Shown here piece after piece: positions 11,601-25,418 of a stretch of DNA of 64,000 bases. The notes below the pieces were generated by a model. The model was not told the DNA's origin, ran no database searches, and was given only the letters and a program-made list of their open reading frames with translations. The stretch comes from Paratinospora sagittata. Lineage: Eukaryota > Streptophyta > Magnoliopsida > Ranunculales > Menispermaceae. The position numbers and the translations under genes are program-made. The stretch lies in contig CM069593.1 of NCBI GenBank assembly GCA_035771175.1, positions 33,616,741 through 33,680,740 on the forward strand, given 5' to 3'. Each line of letters starts with the position of its first letter. Position 1 is the stretch's first letter.

Positions 11601-14600
11601 TTTGAAAATCAGAGAATGAGGGCTTTATAAAAGTAGCAGTTGCAGGTTAAAGAGCAAGAGAGTACATAATGATTTGAATTCAAAATGTTGTTTAATCTAA
11701 AGTTGTTTTTGGCGTGCGAGACAATGGGAGTCATCAAGGTGTTAGTAGAGAATATCTCAATTAAGATACCCTAGCAAAACTGTGTAAGGAATAGAAAAAT
11801 CGAGCAAGCAGAAGTGCCCAGATGTTTCTCGTTAGAAATATCAGATTTTTGTCTCAGACGTGGATAGCGTGCTATTGGGTTGGTTATCATGTTCTCTATT
11901 GACAAATAGCAGGCTATAGTAGGTCGATATACACAAACCCAAGAGCTCGGGTTTTTGACTTTCCGATAGCGTGTTATCAAGGCCTATGGCGCGCTATTGC
12001 CCATTTTACTAAGAATGGAAAGATCACGGCATCCGCTTTATAACGAGTTATCAAAGGGGATAGCGCGCAATAGACAATTTTCCAGAAAAATCAATGTTTT
12101 ATTATAGAACACTATCAGCGTGTTATCAACACTGATAGTGCGCTAGTGCCATCTGGAAAATTTGGCAAATTGCTGGATAGCCTTATTTTGGAAAAACTAA
12201 AGAACCCTTCCATTGACTCAAAACATATTGATATAAGATTATAAACTTTTAAATAATTCAAAACTCATTGTAATTATGATTAAAACCTTTCAAAAAACAT
12301 TTTTTTCAAAATGAAACACTATATCGAAGTGATTCGAAGACTTTGCAATTTTCAGAGTTTTAGTGCTGAGATTGATCGAGAAGTTACCCTACACACCAAA
12401 GATAAAACTAATGCATTAGACATGATATATGTCTTCATTCTTCGAGCTTGATCTTTGTAGACTTCGATAGCTATTGTTTGATGTGTTGTTGATGATTAGT
12501 TGTAGTTCTTAGAAAAAAAAATACAGGTGATGTGTTCTTGTTTGATGTGTTTTCTTACCGAGAACACTTCGTATACTTAAAGTTTAAAACAATAGATAGC
12601 CTTTGGAAATCTCAGCACAAAAGGGATATAATGAAAAACTTGCGAAATAATGAGGTTATCTTCAAGACAGTTTGCAATTTTGATTCAGTTCGAAGGTTGT
12701 TTCGGCAAATGCAAGAATCACGACTTTCTTCTATTTAAACACTCTTCGGAAAGGTTATTCTAACATGCAATAATCGTGTGTGTTCTATCTTCAAAAATTA
12801 GAGAATGATGGCTTTATAAAATTAACAGTTGCAGGTTAAAGAGCAAGAGAGTACAGAATGATTTGAATTCAAAATGTTGTTTAATCTAAAGTTGTTTTGG
12901 GAGTGGGAGACAATGGGAATCATCAAGGTGTTAGTAGAGAATATTTCAATTAAGATAACCTGGCAAAACTGTGTAAGGAATAGAAAAATTGAACAAGCAG
13001 AAGTGCCCACATGTTTCTCGTTAGAAATATCAGATTTTTGTCTCAGACGTGGATAGCGTGCTATTGGGTTGTGTATCATGTTCTCTATTGACAGATAGCA
13101 GGCTATAGCAGGTCGATCTACACAAACCCGACAGCTCGAGTTTTTGACATTCCGATAGCGTGCTATCAAGGCCTATGGCGCGCTATTGCCCCTTTTACTT
13201 AAAATGGAAAGATCACGGCAACAACTTTATAGCGAGTTATCAAAAGGGATAACGCCCTATAAACAATTTTCAAGAAAAACAAATGTTTTATTATATAACC
13301 CTATCAACGTGTTATCAACACTGATAGTGCGCTAGTGCCTTCAGGAAAATTTGGCAAATTGCTGGATAGCCTTATTTTTGAAAAACTAAACAACCATTCC
13401 CTTGACTCAAAACATATTGATATAAGATTATAAACTTTTAAATAATTCGAAACTCATTGAAATTATGATTAAAACCTTTCGAAAAACATTTTTTTCAAAA
13501 TGAAATACTATATCGAAGTGATTTGAAGACGTTGCAATATTCAGAGTTTTAGTGCTGAGATTGATCGAGAAGTTATCCTACACACCAAAGATAAAACTAA
13601 TGCATTAGACATGATATATGTCTTCGTTCTTCGAGCTTGATCTTTGTAGACTTCGATAGCTATTGGTTGATGTGTTATTAATGATTAGTTGTAGTTCTTA
13701 GAAAAAAATACAGGTGATGTGTTCTTGTTTGATGTGTTTTCTTACCGAGAACACTTCGTATACTTACAGTTTAAAACAATAGATAACCTTTGGAAATCTC
13801 AGCACAAAAGGGATAAAATGAAAAACTTGCGAAATAATGAGGTTATCTTCAAGACAGTTTGCAATTTTGATTCAGTTCGAAGGTTGTCTAGGCAAATGCA
13901 AGAATCACGACTTTCTTCTATTTAAACACTCTTCGGAAAGGTCATTCTAACATGCAATAATCGTGTGTGTTCTATCTTCGAACATTAGAGAATGAGGGCT
14001 TTATAAAATTAACAGTTGCAGGTTAAAGAGCAAGAGAGTACAGAATGATTTGAATTCAAAATGTTGTTTAATCTAAAGTTGTTTTGGGCGTGGGAGACAA
14101 TGGGAATCATCAAGGTGTTAGTAGAGAATATTTCAATTAAGATAACCTGGCAAAATTGTGTAAGGAATAGAAAAATTGAACAAGCAGAAGTGCCCACATG
14201 TTTGTCGTTAGAAATATCATATTTTTGTCTCAGACGCAGATAGCGTGCTATTGGGTTGTGTATCATGTTCTCTATTGACAGATAGCAGGCTATAGTAGGT
14301 CGATATACACAAACCCGACAGCTCAAGTTTTTGACATTCCGATAGCGTGCTATCAAGGCCTATGGTGCGCTATTGCCCCTTTTACTAAAAATGGGAAGAT
14401 TACGGCAGCAGCTTTATAACGAGTTATCAGAGGGGATAGCGCACTATAGACAATTTTCCAGAAAAACAAATGTTTTATTATAGAATCCTATCAGCTTGTT
14501 ATCAACACTGATAGTGCGCTAGTGCCTTTCTGGAAAATTTGGCAAATTGCTAGATAGCCTTATTTTTGAAAAACTAAAGAACCATTCTATTGACTCAAAA

Positions 14601-17600
14601 CATATATATATAAGGTTATAAACTTTTAAATAATTCAAAACTCATTGAAATTATGATTAAACCTTTCGAAAAACATTTTTTTCAAAATGAAATACTATAT
14701 CAAAGTGATTTGAAGACTTTGCAAATTTCAGAGTTTTAGTGCTGAGATTGATCGAGAAGTTACCCTACACACCAAAGATAAAACTAATTCGTTAGATATG
14801 ATATATGTCTTCGTTCTTCGAGCTTGATCTTTGTTGACTTCGATAGCTATTGTTTGGTGTGTTGTTGATGATTAGTTGTAGTTCTTAGAAAAAAAAAATA
14901 CAGGTGATGTGTTCTTGTTTGATGTGTTTTCTTACCGAGAACACTTCGTATACTTACAGTTTAAAACAATAGATAACCTTTGGAAATCTCAGCACAAAAG
15001 GGATAAAATGAAAAACTTGCGAAATAATGAGGTTATCTTCAAGACAGTTTGCAATTTTGATTCAGTTCGAAAGTTGTTTGGGCAAATGCAAGAATCACGA
15101 CTTTCTTCTATTTAAACACTCTTCGGAAAGGTCATTCTAACATGCAATAATCGTGTGTGTTCTATCTTTGAAAATTAGAGAATGAGGGCTTTATAAAATT
15201 AACAGTTGCAGGTTAAAGAGCAAGAGAGTACAGAATGATTTGAATTCAAAATGTTGTTTAATCTAAAGTTATTTTGGGCGTGCGAGACAATGGGAATCAT
15301 CAAGGTGTTAGTAGAGAATATTTCAATTAAGATAACCTAGCAAAACTGTGTAAGGAATAGAAAAATCGAGCAAGCAGAAGTGCCCACATGTTTCTCGTTA
15401 GAAATATCAGATTTTTGTCTCAGACGTGGATAGCGTGCTATTGGGTTGTGTATCATGTTCTCTATTGACAGATAGCAGGCTATAACAGGTCGATATACAC
15501 AAACACGAGAGCTCAAGTTTTTGACTTTTCGATAGCGTGTTATCAAGGCCTATGGCGCGCTTTTGCCCTTTTTACTAAAAATGAAAAGATCACGGGGGCA
15601 GCTTTATGGCGAGTTATCGAAGGGGATAGCGCGCTATAGACAATTTTCTAGAAAAACAAATGTTTTATTATAGAACCCTATCAGTGTGTTATCGACACTG
15701 ATAGTGCGCTAGTGCCTTCTAGATAATTTGGCAAATTGCTGGATAGCCTTATTTTTGAAAAACTAAAGAGCCATTCCATTGACTCAAAACATATTGATAC
15801 ATGATTATAAACTTTTAAATAATTCAAAACTCATTGAAATTAAGATTAAAACCTTTCGAAAAACATTTTTTTCAAAATGAAATACTATATCGAAGTGATT
15901 TGAAGACTTTGCAATATTCAGAGTTTTAGTGCTGAGATTGATCGAGAAGTTACCCTACACACCAAAGATAAAACTAATGCATTAGACAAGATATATTTCT
16001 TCGTTCTTCGAGCTTGAACTTTGTAGACTTCAATAGCTATTGGTTGATGTGTTATTAATGATTAGTTGTACTTATTAGAAAAAAATACAGGCGATGTGTT
16101 CTTGTTTGATGTGTTTTCTTACCGAGAACACTTCCTATACTTACAGTTTAAAACAATAGATAGCCTTTGGAAATCTCAGCACAAAAGGGATAAAATGAAA
16201 AACTTGCGAAATAATGAGGTTATCTTCAAGACAGTTTACAATTTTGATTCAGTTCGAAGGTTGTTTGGGCAAATGCAAGAATCACGACTTTCTTCTATTT
16301 AAACACTCTTCGGAAAGGTTATTCTAACATGCAATAATCGTGTGTGTTCTATCTTCAAAAATTAGAGAATGATGGCTTTATAAAATTAACAGTTGCAGGT
16401 TAAAGAGCAAGAGAGTACAGAATGATTTGAATTCAAAATGTTGTTTAATCTAAAGTTGTTTTGGGAGTGGGAGACAATGGGAATCATCAAGGTGTTAGTA
16501 GAGAATATTTCAATTAAGATAACCTGGCAAAACTGTGTAAGGAATAGAAAAATTGAACAAGCAGAAGTGCCCACATGTTTCTCGTTAGAAATATCAGATT
16601 TTTGTCTCAGACGTGGATAGCGTGCTATTGGGTTGTGTATCATGTTCTCTATTGACAGATAGCAGGCTATAGCAGGTCGATCTACACAAACCCGACAGCT
16701 CGAGTTTTTGACATTCCGATAGCGTGCTATCAAGGCCTATGGCCCGCTATAGCCCCTTTTACTAAAAATGGAAAGATCACGGCAACAGCTTTATAGCGAG
16801 TTATCGAAGGGGATAGCGCACTATAGACAATTTTCCAGAAAAACAAATGTTTTATTATAGAACCCTACTAGCTTGTTATCAACACTGATAGTGGGCTAGT
16901 GCCTTCTGGAAAATTTGGCAAATTGCTAGATAGCCTTATTTTTGAAAAACTAAAGAACCATTCTATTGACTCAAAACATATTGATATAAGGTTATAAACT
17001 TTTAAACAATTCAAAACTCATTGAAATTATGATTAAACCTTTCGAAAAACATTTTTTTCAAAATCAAATACTATATCGAAGTGATTTGAAGACTTTGCAA
17101 ATTTCAGAGTTTTAGTGCTGAGATTGATCGAGAAGTTACCCTACACACCAAAGATAAAACTAATTCGTTAGACATGATATATGTCTTCGTTCTTCGAGCT
17201 TGATCTTTGTTGACTTCGATAGCTATTGTTCGATGTGTTGTTGATGACTAGTTGTAGTTCTTAGAAAAAAAAAATACAAGTGATGTGTTCTTTTTTGATG
17301 TGTTTTCTTACCGAGAACACTTCGTATACTTACAGTTTAAAACAATAGATAACCTTTGGAAATCTCAGCACAAAAGGGATAAAATGAAAAACTTGCGAAA
17401 TAATGAGGTTATCTTCAAGACAGTTTGCAATTTTGGTTCAGTTCGAAGGTTGTTTGGGCAAATGCAAGAATCACGACTTTCTTCTATTTAAACACTCTTC
17501 GGAAAGGTCATTCTAACATGCAATAATCGTGTGTGTTCTATCTTTGAAAATTAGAGAATGAGGGCTTTATAAAATTAGCAGTTGCAGGTTAAAGAGCAAG

Positions 17601-20600
17601 AGAGTACAGAATGATTTGAATTCAAAATGTTGTTTAATCTAAAGTTGTTTTGGGCGCGCGAGACAATGGGAATCATCAAGGTGTTAGTAGAGAATAGTTC
17701 AATTAAGATAACCTAGAAAAACTGTGTATGGAATAGAAAAATTGAGCAAGCAGAAGTGCCCACATTTTTCAAGTTAGAAATATCAGCTTTTTGTCTCAGA
17801 CGTGGATAGCGTGCTATTGGGTTGTGTATTATGTTCTCTATTGACAGATAGCAGGCTATAGCAGGTCGATATACACAAACCCGAGAGCTCAAGTTTTTGA
17901 GTTTCCGATAGAGTGTTATCAAGGCCTATGACGCGCTATTGCCCATTTTACTAAAAATGGAAAGATTACGGCAACTGCTTTATGGCGAGTTATCAAAGGG
18001 AATAACACGCTATATACAATTTTCCAGAAAAACAAATATTTTACTATAGAACCCTATCAGCGTGTTATCAACAATGATAGTGTGCTAGTGCCTTCTGGAA
18101 AATTTGGCAAATTGCAAAATAGCCTTATTTTTGAAAATCTAAAGAACGATTCCATTGACAAAAAACATATTGAAATAAGATTATAAACTTTTAAATAAAT
18201 CAAAAATCATTGGAATTATGATTAAAACCTTCCCAAAAACATTTTCCTCAAAATGAAATACTATATTGAAGTAATTTTGAAGACTTTGCAATTTTTAGAG
18301 TTTTAGGGCTGAGATTGATCGAGAAGTTACCCTAAACACCAAAGATAAAACTAATGCATTAGACGTGATATATGTCTTCGTTCTTCGAGCTTGATCTTTG
18401 TAGACTTCGATAGCTATTGTTTGATGTGTCGTAGATGGTTAGTGGTAGCTCTTAGAAAAAAAATACAGGTGATGTGTTCTTGTTTGATGTGTTTTCTTAC
18501 CTAGAACACTTCATATACTTACAGTTTAAAACAATAGATAGCCTCCGGAAATCTCAGCACAAAGGGATAAAATGAAGAACTTCCGAAATAATGAGGTTAT
18601 TTTCTAGACAGTTTGCAATTTTGATTCAGTTCGAAGGTTGTTTGGGCGAATTCAAGAGTCATGACTTTCTTCTATTTAAACACTCTATCGAAAGCTCAGC
18701 CTAACTTGCAAAAAACGTGTGTGTTCTATCTTTGAAAATCAGAGAATGAGGGCTTTATAAAATTAGTAGTTGCAAGTTAAAGAGCAAGAGAGTACATAAT
18801 GATTTGAATTCAAAACGTTGTTTAATCTAAAGTTGTTTTGGGCGTGCGAGACAATGGGAATCATCAAGGTGTTAGTTGATAACATTTCAATTAAGATAAC
18901 CTAGCAAAACTGTGTAAGGAATAGAAAAATCGAGCAAGCATAAGTGCCCACATGTTTCTCGTAAGAAATATCAGATTTTTTCCTCAGACGTGGATAGCGT
19001 GCTATTGGGTTGTGTATCATGTTCTCTATTGACAGATAGCAGGCTATAACAGGTCGATATACCCAAACCCGAGAGTTCGAGTTTTTGACTTTCCGATAGC
19101 GTGTTATCAAGGCGTATGGCGCGTTATTGCCCATTTTACTAAAAATGAAAAGATCACGGCAACAGCTTTATAGCGAGTTATCAAAGGGAATAGCGCTATA
19201 GACAATTTTCCAAAAAAACAAATGTTTTATTATAGAACCCTATCAGGCCATAGACAATTTTCCAGAAAAACAAATGTTTTCTTATAGAACCCTATCAGCG
19301 TGTTATCAACACTGATAGTGCGCTAGTGTCTTCTGGAAAATTTGGCAAATTGCTGGATAGCCTTATTTTTGAAAAACTAAAGAACCATTCCATTGACTCA
19401 AAACATATTGATATAAGATTAACTTTTAAATAATTCAAAACTCATTGAAATTATGATTAAAACCTTTCGAAAAACATTTTTTTCAAAATGAAATACTATA
19501 TCGAAGTGATTTGAAGACTTTCCAAATTTCAGAGTTTTACTGCTGAGATTGATCGAGAAGTTACCCTACACACCAAAGATAAAACTATTGTATTTGACAT
19601 GATATATGTCTTCGTTCGTCGAGATTGATCTTTGTAGACTTCGGTAGCTATTGCTTGATGTGTTGTTGATGATTTGTTGTAGCTCTTAGAAAAAAAAATA
19701 CAGGTGATGTGTTCATGTTTGATGTGTTTTCTTAACGAGAACACTTCATATACTTAGAGTTTAAAACAATAGATAGCCTTTGGAAATCTCTGCACGAAAG
19801 GGATAAAATGAAGAACTTGCGAATTAAGGAGGTTATCTTCAAGGCAGTTTGCAATTTTGATTCAGTTCGAAGGTTGTTAGGGCAAATGCAAGAATCACGA
19901 CTTTCTTCTATTTAAACACACTTTGGAAGGATCAGTCTAACATACAAAAATCGTGCGTGTTCTATCTTTGAAAATCAGATACTGAGGGCTTTATAAAATT
20001 ACCAGTTGCAGGTTAAAGAGCAAGAGAGTATAGAATGATTTGATTTCAAAATGTTGTTTAATCTAAAGTTGTTTTGGGCGTGCGAGACAATGAGAATCAT
20101 CAAGGTGTTAGTAGAGAATATTTTAATTAAGATAACCTAGCAAAACTATGCAAGGAATAAAAAAATCGAGCAAGCAGAAGAGCCCACATGTTTCTCGTTA
20201 GAAACATCAGATTTTTGTCTCAGACGTGGATAGCGTGCTATTGGGATGTGTATCATGTTCTCTATTGACAGATAGCAGGTTATAGCAGGTCGATATACAC
20301 AAACCCGAGAGTTTGAGTTTTTGACTTTCCGATAGCGTGTTATCAAGGCCTATGGCGCGCTATTGCCCATTCTACTAAAAATGGAAAGATCACGTCAACA
20401 ACTTTATAGCGAGTTATCCACGGGGATAGCGCGCTATATACAATTTTCCAGAAAAACAAATGTTTTATTATAGAACCCTATCAGCGTGCTATCAACGCTG
20501 ATAGGGCGCTAGTGCCTTCTGAAAGTTTTGGCAAATTGCAAAATAGCCTTATTTTTGAAAATCTAAATAACAATTCCATTGACCGAAAACATATTCAAAT

Positions 20601-23600
20601 AAGATTATAACCTTTTAAATAATTCAAAACTCATTGGAATTATGATTAAAACCTTTCGAAAAACATTTTTTTCAAAATGAAATACTATATCGAAGTAATT
20701 TTGAAGACTTTGCAATTTTCACAGTTTTAGTGATGAGATTGATCGAGAAGTTACCCTACACACCAAAGATAAATCTAATGCATTAGACATGATATATGTC
20801 TTCGTTCTTCGAGCTTGATCTTTGTAGACTTCGATAGCTATTGTTTGATGTGTTGTATATGATTAGTTGTACCTCTTAGAAAAAAAATACAGGTGATGTT
20901 TTCTTGTTTGATGTGTTTTCTTACCGAGAACACTTCATATACTTACAGTTTAAAACAATAGATAGCCTCTGGAAATCTCAGCACAAAAAGGATAAAAATG
21001 AAGAACTTGTGAAATAATGAGGTTATTTTCAAGACAGTTTGCAATTTTGATTCAGTTCGAAGGTTGTTGGGGCAAATTCAAGAATTACGACTTTCTTCTA
21101 TTTAATCATTCTTTGGAAAGCCCAATCTAACTTGCAAAAATCGTTTGTGTTCTTTCTTTGAAAATCAGTGAATGAGGGCTTTATAAAATTAGCAATTGCA
21201 GGTTAAAGAGCAAGAGAGTACATAATGATTTGAATTCAAAACGTTGTTTAATTTAAAGTTGTTTTGGGCGTGCGCGACAATGGGAATCATCAAGGTGTTA
21301 GTAGAGAATATTTCAATTAAGATAACCTAGCAAAACTGTCCAAGGAATAGAAAAATCGAGCAAGCCGAAGTGCCCACATGTTTCTCGATAGAAATATCAG
21401 ATTTTTGTCTCAGATGTGGATAGCGTGCTATTGGGTTATGTATCATGTTCTCTATTGACAGATAGCAGGCTATAGCAGGTCGATATACACAAACCCGAGA
21501 GCTATAGTTTTTTGACTTTCCGATAGCGTGTTATCAAGGCCTATGGCGAGGTATTGCCAATTTTAATAAAAATGGAAAGATCACGGCAACAGCTTTATAG
21601 CGAGTTATCAAAGGGGATAGCACGCTATAGACAATTTTCCAGAAAAACAAATGTTTTATTATAGAACCCTATCAGCGTGTTATCAACACTGATAGTGCGC
21701 TAGTGCCTTCCGAAAAATTTGGCAAATTGCAGGATAGCCTTATTTTGGAAATACTAAAGAACCATTCCATAACTTAAAACATATTGATATAAGATTATAA
21801 ACTTTTAAATAATTCAAAACTCATTGGAATTATGATTAAAACCTTTCGAAAAACATTTTTTTTCAAAATGAAATACTATATCGAAGTGATTTGAAGACTT
21901 TGGAAATTTCAGAGTTTTAGTGCTGAGATTGATCGAGAAGTTACCCTACAAACCAAAGATAAAACTAATGCATTAGACATGATATATGTCTTCATTCTTC
22001 GAGCTTGATCCTTGTAGACATCGATAGCTATTGTTTGATGTGTTGTTGGTGATTAGTTGTAGCTCTTAGAAAAAAAAAACACAGGTGATGTCTTCTTGTT
22101 TGATGTGTTTTCTTACCGAGAACACTTCATATACTTACAGTTTAAAACAATATATAGCCTTTAGAAGTCTCAGCACAAAAGGGATAAAATGAAGAACTTG
22201 CGAAATAATGAGGTTATCTTCATGACAGTTTGCAATTTTGATTCAGTTCGAAGGTTGTTTGGGCAAATGCTAGAATCTCTACTTTCTTCTATTTAAACAC
22301 TCTTTGGAAAGCTTTTTCTAACATGCAAAAATCGTGTGTGTTCTATCTTCGAAAATCAGAGAATGAGGGCTTTATAAAATTAGCAGTTGCAGGTTAAAAA
22401 GCAAGAGAGTACATAATGATTTGAATTCAAAACGTTGTTTAATCTAAAGTTGTTTTGGGCGTGCGAGACAATGGGAATCATCAAGGTGTTAGTAAAGAAT
22501 AATTCAATTAAGTTAACCTAGCAAAACTGTGTAAGGAATAGAAAAATCGAGCAAGAGTAAGTGCCCACATGTTTCTCGTAAGAAATATCAGATTTTTCCC
22601 TCAGACGTGGATAGCGTGCTATTGGGTTGTGTATCATGTTCTCTATTGACAGATAGCAGGCTATAGCAGGTCGATATACACAAACCCGAGAGCTCGAGAT
22701 TTTGACTTTCCGATAGCTTGTTATCAAGGCCTATGGCGCGCTATTGCCCATTTTACTAAAAATGGAAAGATCACAGCAACAGCTTTATAGCGAGTTATCC
22801 ACGGGGATAGTGCGCTATATACAATTTTCCAGAAAAACAAATGTTTTATTATAGAACCCTATCAGCGTGCTATCAACACTGATAGGGCGCTAGTGCCTTC
22901 TTGAAATTTTGGCAAATTGCAAAATAGCCTTATTTTTAAAAAACTAAAGAACCATTCCATTGACTCAAAACATATTGACATAAGATTATAAACTTTTAAA
23001 TAATTCAAAACTCATTGAAATTATGATTAAAACCTTTCTAAAAACATTTTTTTCAAAATGAAAAACTATATCGAAGTGATTTGAAGACTTTGCAAATTTC
23101 AGAATTTTAGTGCTGAGATTGATCGAGAAGTTACCCTACACACCAAAGATAAAACTAATGCTTTAGACATGATATATGTCTTCGTTCTTCGAGCTTGATC
23201 TTTGTAGACTTCGATAGCTATTGTTTGATGTGTTGTTCATGATTAGTTGTAGCTCTTAGAAAAAAAAATACAGGTGATGTGTTCTTGTTTGATGTGTTTT
23301 CTTACCGAGAACCCTTCATATACTTATAGTTTAAAACAATAGATAGCCTTTGGAAATCTCAGCACAAAAGGGATAAAATGAAGAACTTGCGACATAAGGA
23401 GGTTATCTTCAAGACAGTTTGCAATTTTGATTCAGTTTGAAGGTTGTTTGGCCAAATGCAAGAATCACGACTTTCTTCTATTTAGACACTCTTTGGAAGG
23501 ATCAGTCTAACATTCAAAAATCGTGCGTGTTCTATCTTTGAAAATAAGAGAATGAGGGCTTTATAAAATTAGCAGTTGCAGGTTAAAGAGCAAGAGAGTA

Positions 23601-23967
23601 CAAAATGATTTGATTTCAAAACGTTGTTTGATCTAAAGTTGTTTTGGGCGTGCGAGACAATGGGAATCATCAAGGTGTTAGTAGAGAATATTTCAATTAA
23701 GATAACCTAGCAAAACTGTGCAAGGAATAGAAAAATCAAGCAAGCAGAAGTGCCCACATGTTTCTCGTTAGAAACATCAGATTTTTGCCTCAGACGTGGA
23801 TAGCGTGCTATTGGGTTGTGTATCAGGTAGATATACACAAACCCGAGAGCTCGAGTTTTTGACTTTCCGATAGCGTGTTATCAAGGCCTATGGCGCGCTA
23901 TTGCCCAATTTACTAAAAATGGAAAGATCACGGCAACAACTTTATAGCGAGTTATCAAAGGGGATAG
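5601..23967 (+). repeat. Array 1, diverged monomers between the 2.8-kb units and the LTR
   Basis: About 15 full ~1,190-bp monomers without foldback insertions, followed by the left part of the LTR-split one. Similarity between copies is patchy. The stretch ~12706-13181 is repeated essentially unchanged at ~16270-16745 (three monomers apart), while the sequence just downstream of the second copy instead shares diagnostic variants with the monomer near 14400-14800 (two monomers earlier). Small deletions sit between short direct repeats, for example 15 bp lost near 10160 and about 32 bp near 23825. No gene is seen in this stretch. Confidence 0.93.
19201..19304 (+). repeat. 52-bp internal tandem duplication in one array 1 monomer
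   Basis: The block starting GACAATTTTCCA at 19201 repeats at 19253. This explains why this monomer is about 1,245 bp rather than 1,190 bp. The second half reads like other monomers; the first has extra A substitutions and ends in a short novel join (CAGGCCATAGAC). Confidence 0.85.
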
Positions 23968-24036
23968 TGTAATACCCTGTATTTCACAAAAAAAAAAAAA
24001 TTAAAAAAAAAAAGAATTACTATTTGGGCAACGCCC

Positions 24037-24136
24037 GAACGTTCAGGCGCATAATAGAACATTCAAGTGCATACCAGAACGTTCAAGCGCATGACGGAGC
24101 GTTCAGGCGCATGCCAGAACGTTCAGGAGCAAAAAT
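24037..24136 (+). repeat. Five 20-bp subrepeats in the LTR, upstream of the TATA box
   Basis: Copies start at 24037, 24057, 24077, 24097 and 24117, with a core like GAACGTTCAGGCGCAT. GAACGTTC is itself an 8-bp palindrome. The block ends only a few bases before the TATA box, the usual place for enhancer-like repeats in the U3 part of plant LTRs. A regulatory role is inference. Confidence 0.85.
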
Positions 24137-24139
24137 CTC

Positions 24140-24147
24140 TATATAAG
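24140..24147 (+). promoter_or_regulatory. Putative LTR TATA box
   Basis: TATATAAG lies just downstream of the 20-bp subrepeats and about 170 bp from the LTR start. It is followed by a pyrimidine-rich leader (CTCCTCATTTCTCATTCCTC), as expected near a plant transcription start about 30 bp downstream. Activity is not shown by the sequence. Confidence 0.6.
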
Positions 24148-24255
24148 AAACCTCCTCATTTCTCATTCCTCACACCAAATCACCTTCTCTTGTGAATTTC
24201 TTCTCCTTTCCACGCATTCTAAGTTTTTGAGACTCTCTGTCCGAGACTCTCGGTG

Positions 24256-24345
24256 CGGTGCAACAAAGTTCTGTCCGGAGGAAAGCGCCAGATCTAAAAT
24301 CGGTGCAACGAAGTTCTGTCTGGGGGAAAGTGCCAGATCTGAAAG
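24256..24345 (+). repeat. Two 45-bp direct repeats in the LTR leader
   Basis: The block beginning CGGTGCAAC at 24256 is repeated at 24301 with a few substitutions; both contain GAAAG(C/T)GCCAGATCT. An antisense open frame across this block is a by-product of the repeat. Confidence 0.8.
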
Positions 24346-25418
24346 AAGAAGTTTTTATCTGAAGGTGGGGAACGAAACATAGGTTTGTGTGTTTCATAAC
24401 TTTTATTAAAGTTCACATTCAATTATTATTATGTCTACTATTCATTTACACTGCATTATGTCATATACTGTTTATACTGCCGCACTTATGCCTGTATATT
24501 TGGAATTCATGTATTGCACTGTTATAATGCCAGATTTGTGGTTAATCTGACTCAACTAGACTCGGTCTTGTCCTCAGTAACTTTAAATAGTGAACGGGAG
24601 GCAGCGGGCTGCTCTAGGCGATTGGTATTTAAGCAGACCTAGTGTCTCACCTCTCAACTAGGGACTGATCTAGTTGGTCTTATTGAAAGCTATCAGCTTA
24701 TACGGTAATACTGAATGTCCTAACCATGCACGTCGTGATACCGACCTTGATAAGGATCACTAGACGTTGCCAAAGTCAGTCTAAATGTCAAAGAAAAGAC
24801 CAGGCCAGTAGACTAGACCAGTTCATGCATTGGCATCATACATATCACCACCTAGGGACGTATATGGTTTATGACTCATAGAATAGTTAGGAGCATTCCT
24901 CGCTATTCATTATATTTCTCTGGAGAGGGACGTACATGAGAACCCGATTACACCCGAGGAGGGACATCAGTACGTGAATCCAGAGCATCGTTCCTGTACG
25001 TGAATTCAGGCGATGTACGTTCATCAAACCATTACGAGACGGTGTCATGCATACATACATATTGATTGATTATGATGCTCACATGTGTATTTAAGATATT
25101 TGATATTGAAGTATGCTTTATTAATTGTTATACTCATGCACTATTTACCCACTGAGCGCGTTAAGCTCACTCCATTATTATCCAATCTTTCACAAGAAAT
25201 TAGGGTGGACTGGGTGCAGGTTATGGGGCACACATTTTGTACCCTTTGTATGATTCATTGGGGATTTTGGGAGTATGTTCCCTTGACCATTTTATGTACA
25301 AAAGTTTTCTGAATTAATCAGATTTGTACTGTGTACTGTATTTCCGTTGCGCATTCTGTTGTTACCATTGTAATTGTTCCCAATGCGCGCCCCGTCCCTG
25401 AGTGTACCGCCAGTTTAG

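Larger units (their letters stand above)
23968..25412 (+). mobile_element. Solo LTR of a Ty3/gypsy-type retrotransposon (probably Tekay/Del-like)
   Basis: The satellite stops at GGGATAG (23967) and resumes in phase at GCGCGCTATAG (25419); the text between is unrelated to either array. It opens with TGTAATACCC, a typical plant gypsy LTR start, followed by an A-tract, 20-bp subrepeats and a TATA box. The block at 25146-25170, with CACTGAGCGCGTTAAGCTCA, resembles a text I associate with Tekay/Del LTRs. There is no primer-binding site, gag-pol or second LTR, so it is a solo or otherwise partial LTR. The 3' end is uncertain: CA occurs at 25411-25412, but no reverse complement of the start and no clean target duplication follow. 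The family name is from recall and not verified. Confidence 0.75.

Noticed and set aside
12874..13056. 60-residue plus-strand frame repeated identically at 16438-16620
   Set aside because: The identity comes from the ~475-bp DNA tract shared by the two monomers, flanks included; other monomers lack the frame.
24170..24397. 75-residue antisense frame in the LTR
   Set aside because: It reflects the 45-bp direct repeat in the LTR leader, is antisense to the LTR, and shows no retroviral protein motif.
25085..25312. 75-residue plus-strand frame in the LTR
   Set aside because: It lies in the 3' half of a non-coding LTR, with no recognisable domain.
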